A DNA stretch of 64,000 nt from Candidatus Chlamydia corallus (GCF_002817655.1 NZ_NWQK01000002.1:124001-188000), one strand, 5' to 3'. Shown: positions 26,104 through 35,701, counted from the first letter of the stretch. Numbers and translations: made by a program. Notes: generated by a model from the sequence alone, not told the origin.

Positions 26104-27522
26104 ATGTCAGTCAATCCTTCAGGTGGAAGATCAAATGATTCATGGCTTGGAGGAGCTCAGGGCAGTAATCCTGGTGCTCAGCGTCTTCTAGCCTCAAGCT
26201 CAAATCTTGGTGCTCACGGAGTAACTACATCAACCTCAAAGCCGCAAGTAGAGGGTAGAGCGCAACGGATATGGTCCCAGGTAAAACAGTTCTTTCAAGG
26301 AAAAACTTCGACATCATCCTCTTCTCAGAGTGTAGGAGGATCTACACGGCCTATGCGTCCGCCACCTCCACCTCCTCCAACAGGAGGGGCTCGTTCTAGG
26401 ACTCCAGCAACTCATGGTAAGGGTCAAGCGCCTCAGCCTCCTAGGGGGCAATCGCGGCGTCCGCCACCTCCACCTCCTCCAACAGGAGGGGCTCGTTCTA
26501 GGACTCCAGCAACTCATGGTAAGGGTCAAGCGCCTCAGCCTCCTACGGGGCAATCGCGGCGTCCGCTACCCCCACCTCCTTCAACAGGAGGGGTTCGTTC
26601 TAGGACTCCAGCAACTCATAGTAAGGGTCAAGCGCCTCAGCCTCCTACGGGGCAATCGCGGCGTCCGCTACCCCCACCTCCTTCAACAGGAGGGGCTCGT
26701 TCTAGGACTCCAGTAGTAACTCATGGTAAGGGTCAAGCACCCCAGCCTCCCACTCAACAGCAAAGTCCTTCTATGAGTCCTGGATTAGTGAATCTTGTCC
26801 AGGGCCTCAAGGAAGCAGTAAAAAGTCAGGCTGAGTCCAAACAAACGCAGCTTGCAAATGTATCCAGCACGATAAGATCAAACTGGACTAATTGGGAAAG
26901 TAATGAAAATCCAAATTATATAACCCACGGTTACCGTGTGGTTCTTGGTGCTTTAGAGCAGACATACAAAGAGCAAAGCGGTGGGATCGAGGGGACTGGG
27001 GGTTCAGCACCACTCCCGCAAGCAGTGGGTTTAGCTAAGGAGGCTGTGACTAGGGCAGTTAGATCGGCGGTTAAGAATTTAGAACGTCCTGGGCCAGGAA
27101 ATCCTCCTGATGGTGTATTCATGCAGGCACTTGTTAGCTTGACTTTGGAAGGACCTACATTAGCCTCTGGAGAATCGATTGAAAACTTTTTAGAAAGTAG
27201 GATTGGAGATTTCGGTAGAGACGATAGCAATACTGATTATACAAACGATGTGTCTAGTTTGGGAAAAGCTTTGGATCGGGTACGTCAAAATCATCCTGGT
27301 GAAATGCCTCGAGTGTGGATGGCATTAGTACGAGAACTTACCCCTGCCGTACGCTCTCACGCTAATTCAGTGCGAGTCGAAAATGCAGGCCAGGTCCAAA
27401 CTCGTGCGGCGGTCCAGATGACCAATACATCTAACCGATTGCTCACTGCCATGAAAGATTTATCTCTTGGAGGATGGGCGACTACAATGACAATTTTAAT
27501 TGGAGATCTTTTTGATGAATAA
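26104..27522 (+). CDS. Sem-family effector with polyproline repeats and C-terminal domain
   Basis: A 472-residue paralogue of the SemD-like protein. It begins MSVNPSGGRSNDSW, has SSSNLGAH at 31-38 and a predicted amphipathic helix at about 51-67 (RAQRIWSQVKQFFQGK). The proline-rich region (85-217) has four 34-residue repeats with runs of up to seven prolines. Such runs suit profilin, EVH1 or SH3 partners. The C-terminal domain (228-472) matches SemD block by block: SNWTNWESNENPNY, LEGPTLASGESIENFL, MKDLSLGGWATTMTILIGDLF. With its upstream leader and downstream gene both intact, this copy may best represent the ancestral arrangement. Its target is unknown. Confidence 0.78.
   Translation: MSVNPSGGRSNDSWLGGAQGSNPGAQRLLASSSNLGAHGVTTSTSKPQVEGRAQRIWSQVKQFFQGKTSTSSSSQSVGGSTRPMRPPPPPPPTGGARSRTPATHGKGQAPQPPRGQSRRPPPPPPPTGGARSRTPATHGKGQAPQPPTGQSRRPLPPPPSTGGVRSRTPATHSKGQAPQPPTGQSRRPLPPPPSTGGARSRTPVVTHGKGQAPQPPTQQQSPSMSPGLVNLVQGLKEAVKSQAESKQTQLANVSSTIRSNWTNWESNENPNYITHGYRVVLGALEQTYKEQSGGIEGTGGSAPLPQAVGLAKEAVTRAVRSAVKNLERPGPGNPPDGVFMQALVSLTLEGPTLASGESIENFLESRIGDFGRDDSNTDYTNDVSSLGKALDRVRQNHPGEMPRVWMALVRELTPAVRSHANSVRVENAGQVQTRAAVQMTNTSNRLLTAMKDLSLGGWATTMTILIGDLFDE
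26356..26754 (+). repeat. 4 x 102-bp tandem repeat
   Basis: Units begin at 26356, 26458, 26560 and 26662, each 34 codons (RPPPPPPPTGGARSRTPATH + GKGQAPQPP). The last carries a 3-base insertion and is incomplete. The units are nearly identical and in frame. Confidence 0.95.
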
Positions 27523-27557
27523 TAAAGAACAAAGCTTTGTTATGGAGTAGTTAGTAG

Positions 27558-28727
27558 ATGGGAGCGCCTATATCTAGCGATGATGGTGACCGCAATACGA
27601 TATCGGATCCTTTAGAAGAGGGTGCCGCCGAAGAGGGGGATTCGGATATAGAAGATCGGGTATCGGAAAGTGCTGCCCAGGTTATAGAAACAATAGCCGA
27701 TACGGGCATTCCAGAAGCAACTCCATCTGAGGGTACGAACAGCGATTTAAATAGCGACCTTGTTGATAGAGTAGAATATGAAGTTCGGGGAAGCTTATTA
27801 ACCACAATGCTTGCTCGGATTCGTAAAGCAGTATCGCAGATTTGGAAGAATATCAAAACAAAACGTCATCCAGGAGGCGCAGGATTGCGTCCTTCGGGAG
27901 AGACGGCTCGCAACCTTCTCCAAGCTACTCAACTACCCAAAGAAACCGTAGAACCTCCCTATTTTTATGCTTTAGAAACCGCACTCGCTTCATGTCGCAG
28001 CTTTTTCTTTCATGTATTTTTAAGGTTATTTTCTCTTTTACGTCGTCAACACCCAGAAGCTCCTTTAGACCTTTGCGGTACAGATCCTATAAGTCCAGAA
28101 GCTGCAGTTGCATTTGCTTTAATTTTACGTTCTTGCTGCAAGTGGGTTGCTATGGATGCAGTTCAAGAAGGACTGCCTTTAGAAGTGATCGAAGAAGCAG
28201 GAATTTATAACGCTTTTTCTTTAGAAGCTACAACAACAGTGGAAGAAGTCTCTAGAAGTCTCTCCGAACTATTATACTCAGATAAACGTATCGATGGGCT
28301 AGCTAACGTCCGCGGGCTTACTAAGATTATCACTTCGCCTTACTTAGGAGCAGGGCAGTGCGTAAGCGTTATTGATAACCTAAAAGCATATGATCTTGGC
28401 CGTAACTATACTCAGGTAGTTGCATGTGCATCTCAAATCGATGAATTTGCTGATAAAGGAGAGAACGAAGCTCTTGTTATGAAAGACATACTCTATCTAG
28501 TACGTCAAGATCGAAGCAAGGAGCTTGGAGACTTTTTAATGATGTGGTCGGAAGAGCACTCCTCAGAAGTAAACTACGATGTCGTCCTTGCTATCTTAGA
28601 AGTCAATTTACCTATCTTAGAAGAAGACTATCGTTCACATCCCTTAGCATATCAGAAAAAATTAAACTATGTGATTTGTCAGTTTTTCTGTAGTGAGCGT
28701 CTGACATCAATAGAGCCCAAAGACTAG
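27558..28727 (+). CDS. hypothetical protein downstream of the Sem family, possible effector
   Basis: A 389-residue protein I cannot assign to a known family; by position it may correspond to the chlamydial gene that follows the pgk-linked effectors in other species (C. trachomatis CT696 region). The N-terminal ~90 residues are acidic and low complexity (SSDDGD, EEGAAEEGDSDIED), then basic, then helical to the end. There is no membrane segment or signal peptide. It follows the fourth effector by 35 bases, including a 14-base palindrome (AACAAAGCTTTGTT, 27528-27541), and is probably cotranscribed. A decayed copy of its first ~215 codons lies at 23936-24526. Confidence 0.75.
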   Translation: MGAPISSDDGDRNTISDPLEEGAAEEGDSDIEDRVSESAAQVIETIADTGIPEATPSEGTNSDLNSDLVDRVEYEVRGSLLTTMLARIRKAVSQIWKNIKTKRHPGGAGLRPSGETARNLLQATQLPKETVEPPYFYALETALASCRSFFFHVFLRLFSLLRRQHPEAPLDLCGTDPISPEAAVAFALILRSCCKWVAMDAVQEGLPLEVIEEAGIYNAFSLEATTTVEEVSRSLSELLYSDKRIDGLANVRGLTKIITSPYLGAGQCVSVIDNLKAYDLGRNYTQVVACASQIDEFADKGENEALVMKDILYLVRQDRSKELGDFLMMWSEEHSSEVNYDVVLAILEVNLPILEEDYRSHPLAYQKKLNYVICQFFCSERLTSIEPKD

Positions 28728-28858
28728 TGTTAAGGACTTTTTTTATAAAAGTTATCGTTGTTAACGATTATCTCTAGAGCACCTTCGGGAAACAAAAATG
28801 ATGCAATAATATTTCTCCTGAAGAATAAAACAGAAAAAAGCTCTAGGTACAGCTTTCT

Positions 28859-30013
28859 ATGATCTTAGATTTTCAATTTTCTATAGGATATTATCTACGG
28901 GTGCTTGAACTTGCTATTAGGGATGGCACGCGTATATTAGCATATGATAAAAAACGACTTCTCTTAGATGCATGGCCTGTCAATGAACCCTTACCCTCCA
29001 ACTATGATACGAGCTTATCTACGATTCGTCAGGTAATTCACGAGTTGTTTTCCTGGTCAGCGATTTCTTATTCGATCTCCAGTCGACTTTTGGCGATTAT
29101 CGAACTGCGCTTGCATGAAGAAAAACCCCAAACAGGGTTGTTGTATCGGTTGTTCTTTCCCTCTAAGTACCTCATCAAAAAAGCTATTGTAGATAAACTT
29201 TATATGTTTAAGTCTTTGATTCTTTTTGAGTCCAAGCGTCCTGTGGATAAAATTGTGCAGGCCGCAAATCAGGTGTTCTCTAAAGGGAAAAGTAACTTTT
29301 CCTCATGGGAAGATTTTACTCATGAGGTCAAGGTCTCAGAAACTCAGACGCCACTGGTTGAAGGAGTGAAAGAAAGACTCGTGGTAGACGCATCTTTACA
29401 AATGATGGTAGAAGCATTAACGACTTTACTTGAAGGACATACTGCGTATCTTCCTTTAAGTTTAGAACTGTTAAACCAATTTGTAGGAGAAAAAGCAAAA
29501 CCTTTAATAACGCTATCGGAAAAGGGCTACGCGTTGTTAAGCGAGCTTATGCATCTTTTTTCTTTGAGCACAGAGGATTTTCAAACGATTATTATGGGTA
29601 TTCTCTCTGACTCTCTACCCGAGGTGTTGGCCAACTCTCTTATGGGGAATCAGCCTTTGACATCTCAAGGTAAGGCTTTCGTAGGTCTATGGGAAGAGAC
29701 TTTATTAACTTCCCCTGACGATTCTAAATTAGCATTGGGATTTCTTGCAGAAGTGTTGCGGAAAGCAATTTTAGAAACGAGACTACATTTATGTAAGTCC
29801 GACAACACAACTCCTGAGGAAATTGGTAATATTTATAGTATTCGAGATCAGAACTTCACCTTGTGGAACAAAATGATTAAAATGTTACTGATGCGCTGGT
29901 TGTTAGATCACGATATAGATCTCGGTAAAGCCTTAAGAAAAGCAACCGAGTACTATAATCCTTCTCCTTCTTTTTGGAGACAGTTTCTGAGATTATGGCA
30001 GCATCGCCCATAA
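28859..30013 (+). CDS. hypothetical protein
   Basis: A 384-residue, largely helical protein of unknown family, with no membrane segment or signal peptide. The composition is leucine rich, with a basic middle ([22 protein letters not shown]). It follows the gene at 27558 by 131 bases on the same strand and lies at the edge of the effector region, ahead of conserved housekeeping genes. A chlamydia-specific role is likely, but I see no similarity to its neighbour. Confidence 0.7.
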   Translation: MILDFQFSIGYYLRVLELAIRDGTRILAYDKKRLLLDAWPVNEPLPSNYDTSLSTIRQVIHELFSWSAISYSISSRLLAIIELRLHEEKPQTGLLYRLFFPSKYLIKKAIVDKLYMFKSLILFESKRPVDKIVQAANQVFSKGKSNFSSWEDFTHEVKVSETQTPLVEGVKERLVVDASLQMMVEALTTLLEGHTAYLPLSLELLNQFVGEKAKPLITLSEKGYALLSELMHLFSLSTEDFQTIIMGILSDSLPEVLANSLMGNQPLTSQGKAFVGLWEETLLTSPDDSKLALGFLAEVLRKAILETRLHLCKSDNTTPEEIGNIYSIRDQNFTLWNKMIKMLLMRWLLDHDIDLGKALRKATEYYNPSPSFWRQFLRLWQHRP

Positions 30014-30108
30014 TAAATATTTTTCATATGCAAAGAGATATTTTTATTTTATAGTCGAAGATATTTTCCAAGCAAAATAGGTGCTGACGAGGTATACTGT
30101 ACGTCATT

Positions 30109-31203
30109 ATGGTTCCTTTTCGTCAGCATCACGCATATCAGCTCTTGAAGCAGCTACATACCTCTGCAATTTCAGAAGCAGATAGAGTTTCCTATTACTT
30201 TAAACAAAACCGTTCTTTAGGGTCCAAGGATCGTCAGTGGATTCAAAATATTATTTTTAATATTTTGCGTCATCGCCGTCTTCTTGAAACTTTAATTCTG
30301 GACTCAGGAGAACAAGTCACCCCAGAAACTCTCGTTGCTAAAGTAGAAGAAGGGCTTTTAGAAAATTTAGATTCCTATACGGCGCTTCCTTGGCCTGTGC
30401 GCTACTCTATATCTGATGATCTTGCCTACTTTTTAACCCAAGATTATGGGGAAGAGCAGGCAGAGCAACTTGCTAAGGTATGGTTAACGGAAGCTCCTAT
30501 CACAATTCGTGTTAATACAGATAAAATCTCCGTCAAAGAACTCCAACAGAGTTTAGAATACCCAAGTTACTCTGGAGGGCTTCCTGAAACCCTCCATTTT
30601 TTCAAACGCCATCCCTTGCATTCTACAGAAGCATTTCGTCGTGGATTTTTTGAAGTCCAAGATGAAAACTCTCAAAAAATTACTCAGGACATCTCACTAA
30701 CAGACAAAGATATCGTCTTGGATTTTTGTGCAGGAGCAGGAGGTAAAAGCCTTATCTTGGCACAGAAAGCAAAACACGTTGTGATCAATGACAGTCGTAA
30801 AGCTGTTTTACAAAATGCTAAGCATCGTTTATTGCGCGCTGGAATGAGGAATTTTTCTTTAGCGGATCAACTACGTTTAGGGTCGTTTGCTGTAGTTGTT
30901 GTAGATGCTCCTTGTTCTGGAACTGGAGTTTTCCGACGTCATCCCGAACATAAGTGGCAATTTTCTAAAAAATTGTTATTAAACTATGTGCGAGTACAAA
31001 AAAGTCTATTAAAACAGGCTAGTGCTTATGTTGGACCTCGCGGACGACTTGTCTACATTACTTGTTCTCTTTTAAAAATAGAAAACGAATCTCATGTTGC
31101 CTATATGCATTCTTTGGGTTGGAAAGAAGTCCGAAGAAAAACACTTCCTTTACAAGCAGGTAAAGGAGACGGTTTCTTCGCTTCGCACTTTCAAAAAATA
31201 TAG
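30109..31203 (+). CDS. RNA cytosine-C5 methyltransferase (RsmB/NSUN family)
   Basis: A SAM-dependent m5C methyltransferase, probably acting on rRNA. The N-terminal part is NusB-like and helical (HAYQLLKQLHTS, RQWIQNIIFNILRHRR). The Rossmann core has DFCAGAGGKSLILAQ (SAM binding), VVDAPCSGTGVFRRHP and the catalytic cysteine in YITCSLLKIEN. The 364-residue length is a little under E. coli RsmB. Chlamydial annotations often call it Fmu. The gene stands alone on the plus strand. Confidence 0.88.
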   Translation: MVPFRQHHAYQLLKQLHTSAISEADRVSYYFKQNRSLGSKDRQWIQNIIFNILRHRRLLETLILDSGEQVTPETLVAKVEEGLLENLDSYTALPWPVRYSISDDLAYFLTQDYGEEQAEQLAKVWLTEAPITIRVNTDKISVKELQQSLEYPSYSGGLPETLHFFKRHPLHSTEAFRRGFFEVQDENSQKITQDISLTDKDIVLDFCAGAGGKSLILAQKAKHVVINDSRKAVLQNAKHRLLRAGMRNFSLADQLRLGSFAVVVVDAPCSGTGVFRRHPEHKWQFSKKLLLNYVRVQKSLLKQASAYVGPRGRLVYITCSLLKIENESHVAYMHSLGWKEVRRKTLPLQAGKGDGFFASHFQKI

Positions 31204-31295
31204 AGCAGAGGCTTTCCAAAGAGCTTGAATTTTTCCAAAGTAATAAAATGCCGAAGCTTTTTTGGTTCCAAGGGTTTTAAAGATTTTCTAAATAC

Positions 31296-31637
31296 CTACT
31301 TTAGAACTGAAACTTTTTCCTTTAAGAATAAAAAAGAGACCCGATCACGGATTGTTGTCTCTAAGAAGTTTCCAAAACGATCGTGTTCCCCTGAAAATTG
31401 TTGGAACTGCACTAAGATAAACATCAAATGATGGGGATTGTCCCAAATTTCTTCTCGGTTTAAGGCAGTAGATACTTCTTTTAGAAAATAGTGGTATGCT
31501 TTTGATTCTGTAGATTTTCCCCAAGAGCCCAAAGAAAATAAAAAAGAAATTAGGGAATCATTTTTAGGATTGAGTGTCTGTGCATAGCCCGAAGAAGTGG
31601 AAATGAAGACAAATAGACAACAAAGTAATGTGCGCAT
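31296..31637 (-). CDS. small exported hypothetical protein
   Basis: 113 residues starting with a typical signal peptide (MRTLLCCLFVFISTSSGYAQ, likely cleaved after residue 19 or 20), then a soluble helical part. Unknown family; the product is probably periplasmic or secreted. It lies 76 bases downstream of the carboxypeptidase gene on the same strand and may be cotranscribed with it. Confidence 0.65.
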   Translation of the reverse strand: MRTLLCCLFVFISTSSGYAQTLNPKNDSLISFLFSLGSWGKSTESKAYHYFLKEVSTALNREEIWDNPHHLMFILVQFQQFSGEHDRFGNFLETTIRDRVSFLFLKEKVSVLK

Positions 31638-31713
31638 AAGGGATTCTTTTTCTCTTTAAAAACATAATGAATCTTACATAAAAGATTGCTTTTCTATAAC
31701 TTAAAAGAAAGAG

Positions 31714-33024
31714 TTATATTTTGGAATAGTATCTCAATTTTTTGCGTTTGCGGTGCTTTCGGATTCGAAAGTAAACCACAAGCATGGTTATAGAAAGATA
31801 GGTTCTATAAGATGTTGCTAAACGCTTAAGATAGATTTTCCAAGGCCTAACGGTGCATTCGAGACGACAGGGTGCGTAGAAAGGTTGTGAAGAAATTTTC
31901 TTGCCCTCCTCGTCATAAAAAACCCAATGTCCAAGAAGATCACCTTCTGCAATAGGGAAGGCATGTGCATGCCCAATGAAAGATACAGAAAGGGGTTCTC
32001 GATCTTCAGAGGCATAGAAGTCATAATATACTCCCTCAGGAAGAGGGCAAGAAAGCGTTCCTAGGTTCGCAATTTCTAACTGTAGATGTTTAGAGGGGGG
32101 AACCAGCTCTTTTCTCAATAGCGGCTCGTTAAATACAGTTTCACATAGAGCAACGACATCCTGGTAGAGGTCACTCACAGGGCTTGAATATCCTGTTGCA
32201 ATAGTCACCAAAAGCCGGTTGTTTTTTTCAGCAGCCATAATTAGGTTTTTCCCTGCAGTCTTGGTAGTCCCTGTTTTTCCTCCTAAAGCTGGGGGATAGT
32301 AATAGGGAGAACCTGGGATAATCAGTTTGTTGGTAGGAGAAAGTATTCGTTCAGCATGAAGGTTTGTAGCCGCTATTTTATAGCTTGTCGTGGCAATGAT
32401 CTCTCGAAATTGAGGTTCTTTCAGGGCACAACGCATGATGCTAATAAGATCACGGGTCGTGGTATAGTGGTTGGGATGGTGTAACCCATGCGGATTATTA
32501 AAATGGGTGTTGAAGCAACCAACTTCTTCCTTTAAGAAGAAATTAAGCTTATCCATAAACTTCTCTACGGAGTCGCAACACGCCATAGCTAAGACATTAG
32601 CAGCATCATTTGCAGAACATATCAGCAAGGCACGGAATAAGTCCCAACCTAAAAGCTCTTCTCTAAGATGGAGTTGCATTGTAGATCCATCAGTTTCTAA
32701 CCAGTGGGGAGGACTACGATATCCTGATTGTTTTTTTGCTTGCGGAGTGATGGAAGCGATCGCGTCTTGTTTTACTCTAATGAGATTGTCTAAGACTGTG
32801 GGGTAGTGCTTTAAGATAAAGAGCGCGGTTGCAATTTTAGTCATGCTGGCAGGATAGATCACAGCATCTATGTCTTTATCATAGAATATCTTCCCAGAAT
32901 TGGCATGAATAACAGCGGCTGTAGTTCCGCGTACTTCTGGGAAAGAGAGTCCCGCATGTAAAGATAGCGATGCACAAGATCCGTACAAGATGATGCATAG
33001 ACAGTTAAAAAAAGGTCTTTTCAT
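31714..33024 (-). CDS. dacF: D-alanyl-D-alanine carboxypeptidase (low-molecular-weight PBP)
   Basis: Serine carboxypeptidase that trims the terminal D-Ala of peptidoglycan stem peptides. All three catalytic boxes are present: SMTK (S60, K63), SAN (137-139) and KTG (250-252). It has an N-terminal export signal and a C-terminal hydrophobic anchor (about 405-425, YLSITMLVVYF) followed by a basic tail, as in membrane-bound DacA/DacF proteins. The 436-residue length is normal. The exact Dac subtype is uncertain. Confidence 0.9.
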   Translation of the reverse strand: MKRPFFNCLCIILYGSCASLSLHAGLSFPEVRGTTAAVIHANSGKIFYDKDIDAVIYPASMTKIATALFILKHYPTVLDNLIRVKQDAIASITPQAKKQSGYRSPPHWLETDGSTMQLHLREELLGWDLFRALLICSANDAANVLAMACCDSVEKFMDKLNFFLKEEVGCFNTHFNNPHGLHHPNHYTTTRDLISIMRCALKEPQFREIIATTSYKIAATNLHAERILSPTNKLIIPGSPYYYPPALGGKTGTTKTAGKNLIMAAEKNNRLLVTIATGYSSPVSDLYQDVVALCETVFNEPLLRKELVPPSKHLQLEIANLGTLSCPLPEGVYYDFYASEDREPLSVSFIGHAHAFPIAEGDLLGHWVFYDEEGKKISSQPFYAPCRLECTVRPWKIYLKRLATSYRTYLSITMLVVYFRIRKHRKRKKLRYYSKI

Positions 33025-33134
33025 ATACGGACTTTTGATTGTTTATTACTTACGTTATTAGGAAACTCAGGTGAATAGAAAGGACTTGACGGCTCTGAAA
33101 ATAAAGAATTACCATAAATCAGAGGAAATATACT

Positions 33135-33563
33135 ATGAGTTTGGATTTTTTCGAGGAGTTCTATCGCCAGTCAATACTCAATAGAGAGACGTCTTTCCCT
33201 GAAGGATACTTAAATATTTCTGAAATACTATCACATCCTCATTGTACCGATGCTACCACTGATTTTCTCTGTAGTCAGTCTGACAACGATTTCATTATTG
33301 CAGAATCTAAAGATAAACTCACATTATTTAACGCTGATTTTGCTATTTGGCTCGTTCCTGAGCTTGTGCAAGGACAAGCTGTAACTCGAGGATACATCGC
33401 TGTTTCCCATGAAAAAGGAAGATATGCTCCAGAAATGGCCTTCGAAGCTTCTGGACAATATAATCAGTCAGCGCTTATTCTCGAAGCTCTACAGTTATAT
33501 CTTAAGGAAATTAAAGATACGGAAGATGCTTTGCGTTCTTTCCGCTTTAATAATGATCTCTAG
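33135..33563 (+). CDS. conserved hypothetical protein
   Basis: A 142-residue soluble protein with no motif I can name (MSLDFFEEFYRQSILNRET start). A good ribosome-binding site (AGAGGAAA) precedes the ATG. It faces the carboxypeptidase gene divergently and converges on the RsbW-like gene 5 bases away. The position is conserved in chlamydiae as far as I recall; function unknown. Confidence 0.72.
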   Translation: MSLDFFEEFYRQSILNRETSFPEGYLNISEILSHPHCTDATTDFLCSQSDNDFIIAESKDKLTLFNADFAIWLVPELVQGQAVTRGYIAVSHEKGRYAPEMAFEASGQYNQSALILEALQLYLKEIKDTEDALRSFRFNNDL

Positions 33564-33568
33564 GAGTG

Positions 33569-33994
33569 CTAACTATTGTGCATTTTTAAATGCACAATAT
33601 TGTAACGATCCTCACGAGTATAAAGAAATTCGTCAACAGAACTTTTAGCAAGAAAAATCCCTAAGCCTCCTAGTTTACGTTGTTCTAGGGGAAGATCTTC
33701 CTGGATGTTTATTGAAACACTAAGAGGGTTGAAAGAAGGCCCATGGTCTTTAATCATAACTTCTAAGTCGCCTCTATGCGAACTGCAGGAAATGGTAATC
33801 GTTCCTGGAGAATTTTCTCCCCGATAAGCATAGGAAATGATATTCACCAAAAGCTCTTCACAAGCAAGCTCAAGCTTTAACAATTTCTCCTGAGGGAACT
33901 TAGATTGTTTCCCTGCATGTTTGATTACGTCCAACATGCTATGAAGTTCACTAAGTACTGCAGGAAAAACAGTTTCTCCTTCAAAAGAGGTCAT
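33569..33994 (-). CDS. rsbW: RsbW-like anti-sigma/serine kinase
   Basis: GHKL-fold ATPase of the RsbW/SpoIIAB type, the kinase of partner-switching systems that in chlamydiae work with RsbV and RsbU proteins on a sigma factor. The N box is in ACEELLVNIISYAY, the G1 box DHGPSFNP and the G2 box GGLGIFL. 141 residues from the ATG at 33994; the frame extends to a TTG at 34012, but AGG sits 6 bases ahead of the ATG. It overlaps the upstream lipoprotein gene by 14 bases, so the two are coupled. Confidence 0.85.
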   Translation of the reverse strand: MTSFEGETVFPAVLSELHSMLDVIKHAGKQSKFPQEKLLKLELACEELLVNIISYAYRGENSPGTITISCSSHRGDLEVMIKDHGPSFNPLSVSINIQEDLPLEQRKLGGLGIFLAKSSVDEFLYTREDRYNIVHLKMHNS

Positions 33995-34580
33995 AGTATA
34001 CCTGTTGAACAATCATCTCAGCTAGGCGTACCGATACTATACGGCGAGCACTTTTTATGGCTTCACTATGCATTTCAAATTGGCCTAAAGCAAATTCATG
34101 AGCGTTTGCTGTTCCTAAGTCAGGCTCAAAGTCAAAGTCTACAGATTCTCGAGCAACACATTGGTCTATAAGAACCTCTCCCGTGTGGTTATTGATAAGC
34201 TGTACTTTTGCAGATAGCGATAGTCTACCTTCATTAGAAACTATAAAATGCCTCTGAGTCTTGTCTCCGAGTTTATTTGGGGCATACGTAAAACCTATAT
34301 TCTCGTCAATAGCATTCAAAGGCTCTATTTTAAGAGTGTAGCCTGCACAAGAACTCCTTCCAGAAATAGGAAAAGAACGCTTACTTAGCTCATAAGTTAA
34401 AGCTGAAGTTAGCTGACCATGAGGATCTTCTTTTATAGGGGCAATGAAAATTCCTTCATGCAATAGAGACTTGCCTAAAGGTGACAAGTTGTAAGGAGCG
34501 TTTAAAATAGAATAACCACAGCATGATGAAAGTGCTAGAGAAAAAAAGAGATAAATCGTGCCTAAAGGAAATAATCTCAT
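33981..34580 (-). CDS. LptE-like outer-membrane lipoprotein
   Basis: A 199-residue lipoprotein with signal peptide and lipobox LSSC (lipidated Cys20) followed by CGYSILNAPYNLSP. The GY-L beginning, the IFIAPI segment and the helix after it resemble LptE, which plugs LptD in lipopolysaccharide export; this is a family-level guess. It follows the BamD-like gene by 13 bases and overlaps the RsbW-like gene, forming a minus-strand operon of envelope genes. Confidence 0.65.
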   Translation of the reverse strand: MRLFPLGTIYLFFSLALSSCCGYSILNAPYNLSPLGKSLLHEGIFIAPIKEDPHGQLTSALTYELSKRSFPISGRSSCAGYTLKIEPLNAIDENIGFTYAPNKLGDKTQRHFIVSNEGRLSLSAKVQLINNHTGEVLIDQCVARESVDFDFEPDLGTANAHEFALGQFEMHSEAIKSARRIVSVRLAEMIVQQVYYDLF

Positions 34581-34593
34581 ATTGATTTTTATC

Positions 34594-35550
34594 TTAGGAA
34601 GTATGCTTAGAGATTCTATCTAGACGCTTTTGACATTTAGCCACTAAGAGAGTGTCTGGGTAGTTTGTGATCGCAGTGCGGTAATAAATATTGGCAGCCT
34701 CTCCTTTTTTCTTCTTCTCGTAGAAACGACCTGTGGCATACAAGCCTCGGGCATAATGTTCCCGCATAGCCCCAACATTAGCAGAGACAGCTGCATTCAA
34801 TGGATGGTTAGGATGCTGCTTTTTCATTGCCTCCTCATTCAGTTTCGCAAAATGAAGATATTGAATATTGTGGGGCTCTTTCTTGGCTTGCTGCAAATAG
34901 ATTTCTGATAAACGTACAAACGCCTCTGAAGATAGAATATGCAAAGGAAATTGCAACGTCAGTTTTTTTAAAGTCTTGGTTGCTTCTGTAAGATCTTTTT
35001 TTACAATAAGCAACTCGGCTTTGCTGTAAAGCGCTTGAGCTCCTAGGTCTTTACTAGGAAATGCTGTCAGAATCTCATCATAAATGCGCAAGGCATCTTC
35101 ATCCGCATTTGCTATTTTTGGGAAACCCTCTAATGAGAAAAGACGTTTACGTTTGCCTTGAGCAAATCTTTGTGCAATCGCGTATTTCATCTGAAAAAAC
35201 TCTTCAGAATACTCTGCATCAGGACGTTGTAAATAAGCTGCAAATGCCTTATCTGCTAAATCTGGGTGATCTTGCTTGAAATAACAGACTCCTAAAAGAT
35301 ACTGTGCTTGACTACATAAGATGTGCTCAGGAAAGTGATGCGTAATGATACCAAAACATAGTAAAGATTTTCTAAAATTTCCTTTTTTAAAGAATGCCTG
35401 TCCCTGAGAAAAATATTCTTCTGCGGAGTGCTTAGGCTCAAAACGTTGGAGGGAGAGCTTTCCTGAAAAAGGCTCAAAAGAGACAGGTTTTGCATCGCAC
35501 CCAATAGATATGAGAACAAGAAGAAGTGGAACGTATAATAGAAATTTCAT
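34594..35550 (-). CDS. bamD: BamD-like outer-membrane assembly lipoprotein
   Basis: A 318-residue lipoprotein (lipobox ISIGC, Cys18) composed of TPR-type helical repeats: AEEYFSQGQAFFKKGNFRKSLLCFGIITHHFP, then QAQYLLGVCYFKQDHPDLADKAF. This is the BamD/YfiO pattern, the BAM-complex lipoprotein needed to insert barrels such as MOMP. The C-terminal RTAITNYPDTLLVAKCQKRL matches the last repeat. First gene of a three-gene minus-strand operon. Confidence 0.82.
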   Translation of the reverse strand: MKFLLYVPLLLVLISIGCDAKPVSFEPFSGKLSLQRFEPKHSAEEYFSQGQAFFKKGNFRKSLLCFGIITHHFPEHILCSQAQYLLGVCYFKQDHPDLADKAFAAYLQRPDAEYSEEFFQMKYAIAQRFAQGKRKRLFSLEGFPKIANADEDALRIYDEILTAFPSKDLGAQALYSKAELLIVKKDLTEATKTLKKLTLQFPLHILSSEAFVRLSEIYLQQAKKEPHNIQYLHFAKLNEEAMKKQHPNHPLNAAVSANVGAMREHYARGLYATGRFYEKKKKGEAANIYYRTAITNYPDTLLVAKCQKRLDRISKHTS

Positions 35551-35701
35551 AATTAGACAGGGGCTTGTAACAACAAAATGTCATCATAAAAAAGAAAAAC
35601 AGAATTTGTCAAATGCCTTGTTTTTGTTTTATTTATAACTTGTTGTTTTTTTTATTTGATAAAACATTTTTTTATTGTGTAAAATATAAAAAAGGTAATT
35701 T

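Noticed and set aside
26314-26553. Minus-strand frame of Arg/Trp-rich repeats
   Set aside because: Antisense shadow of the 102-bp proline repeats.
25468-26754. Tandem repeats as a CRISPR array
   Set aside because: Units are contiguous, in-frame coding repeats without unique spacers, and no cas genes are present.
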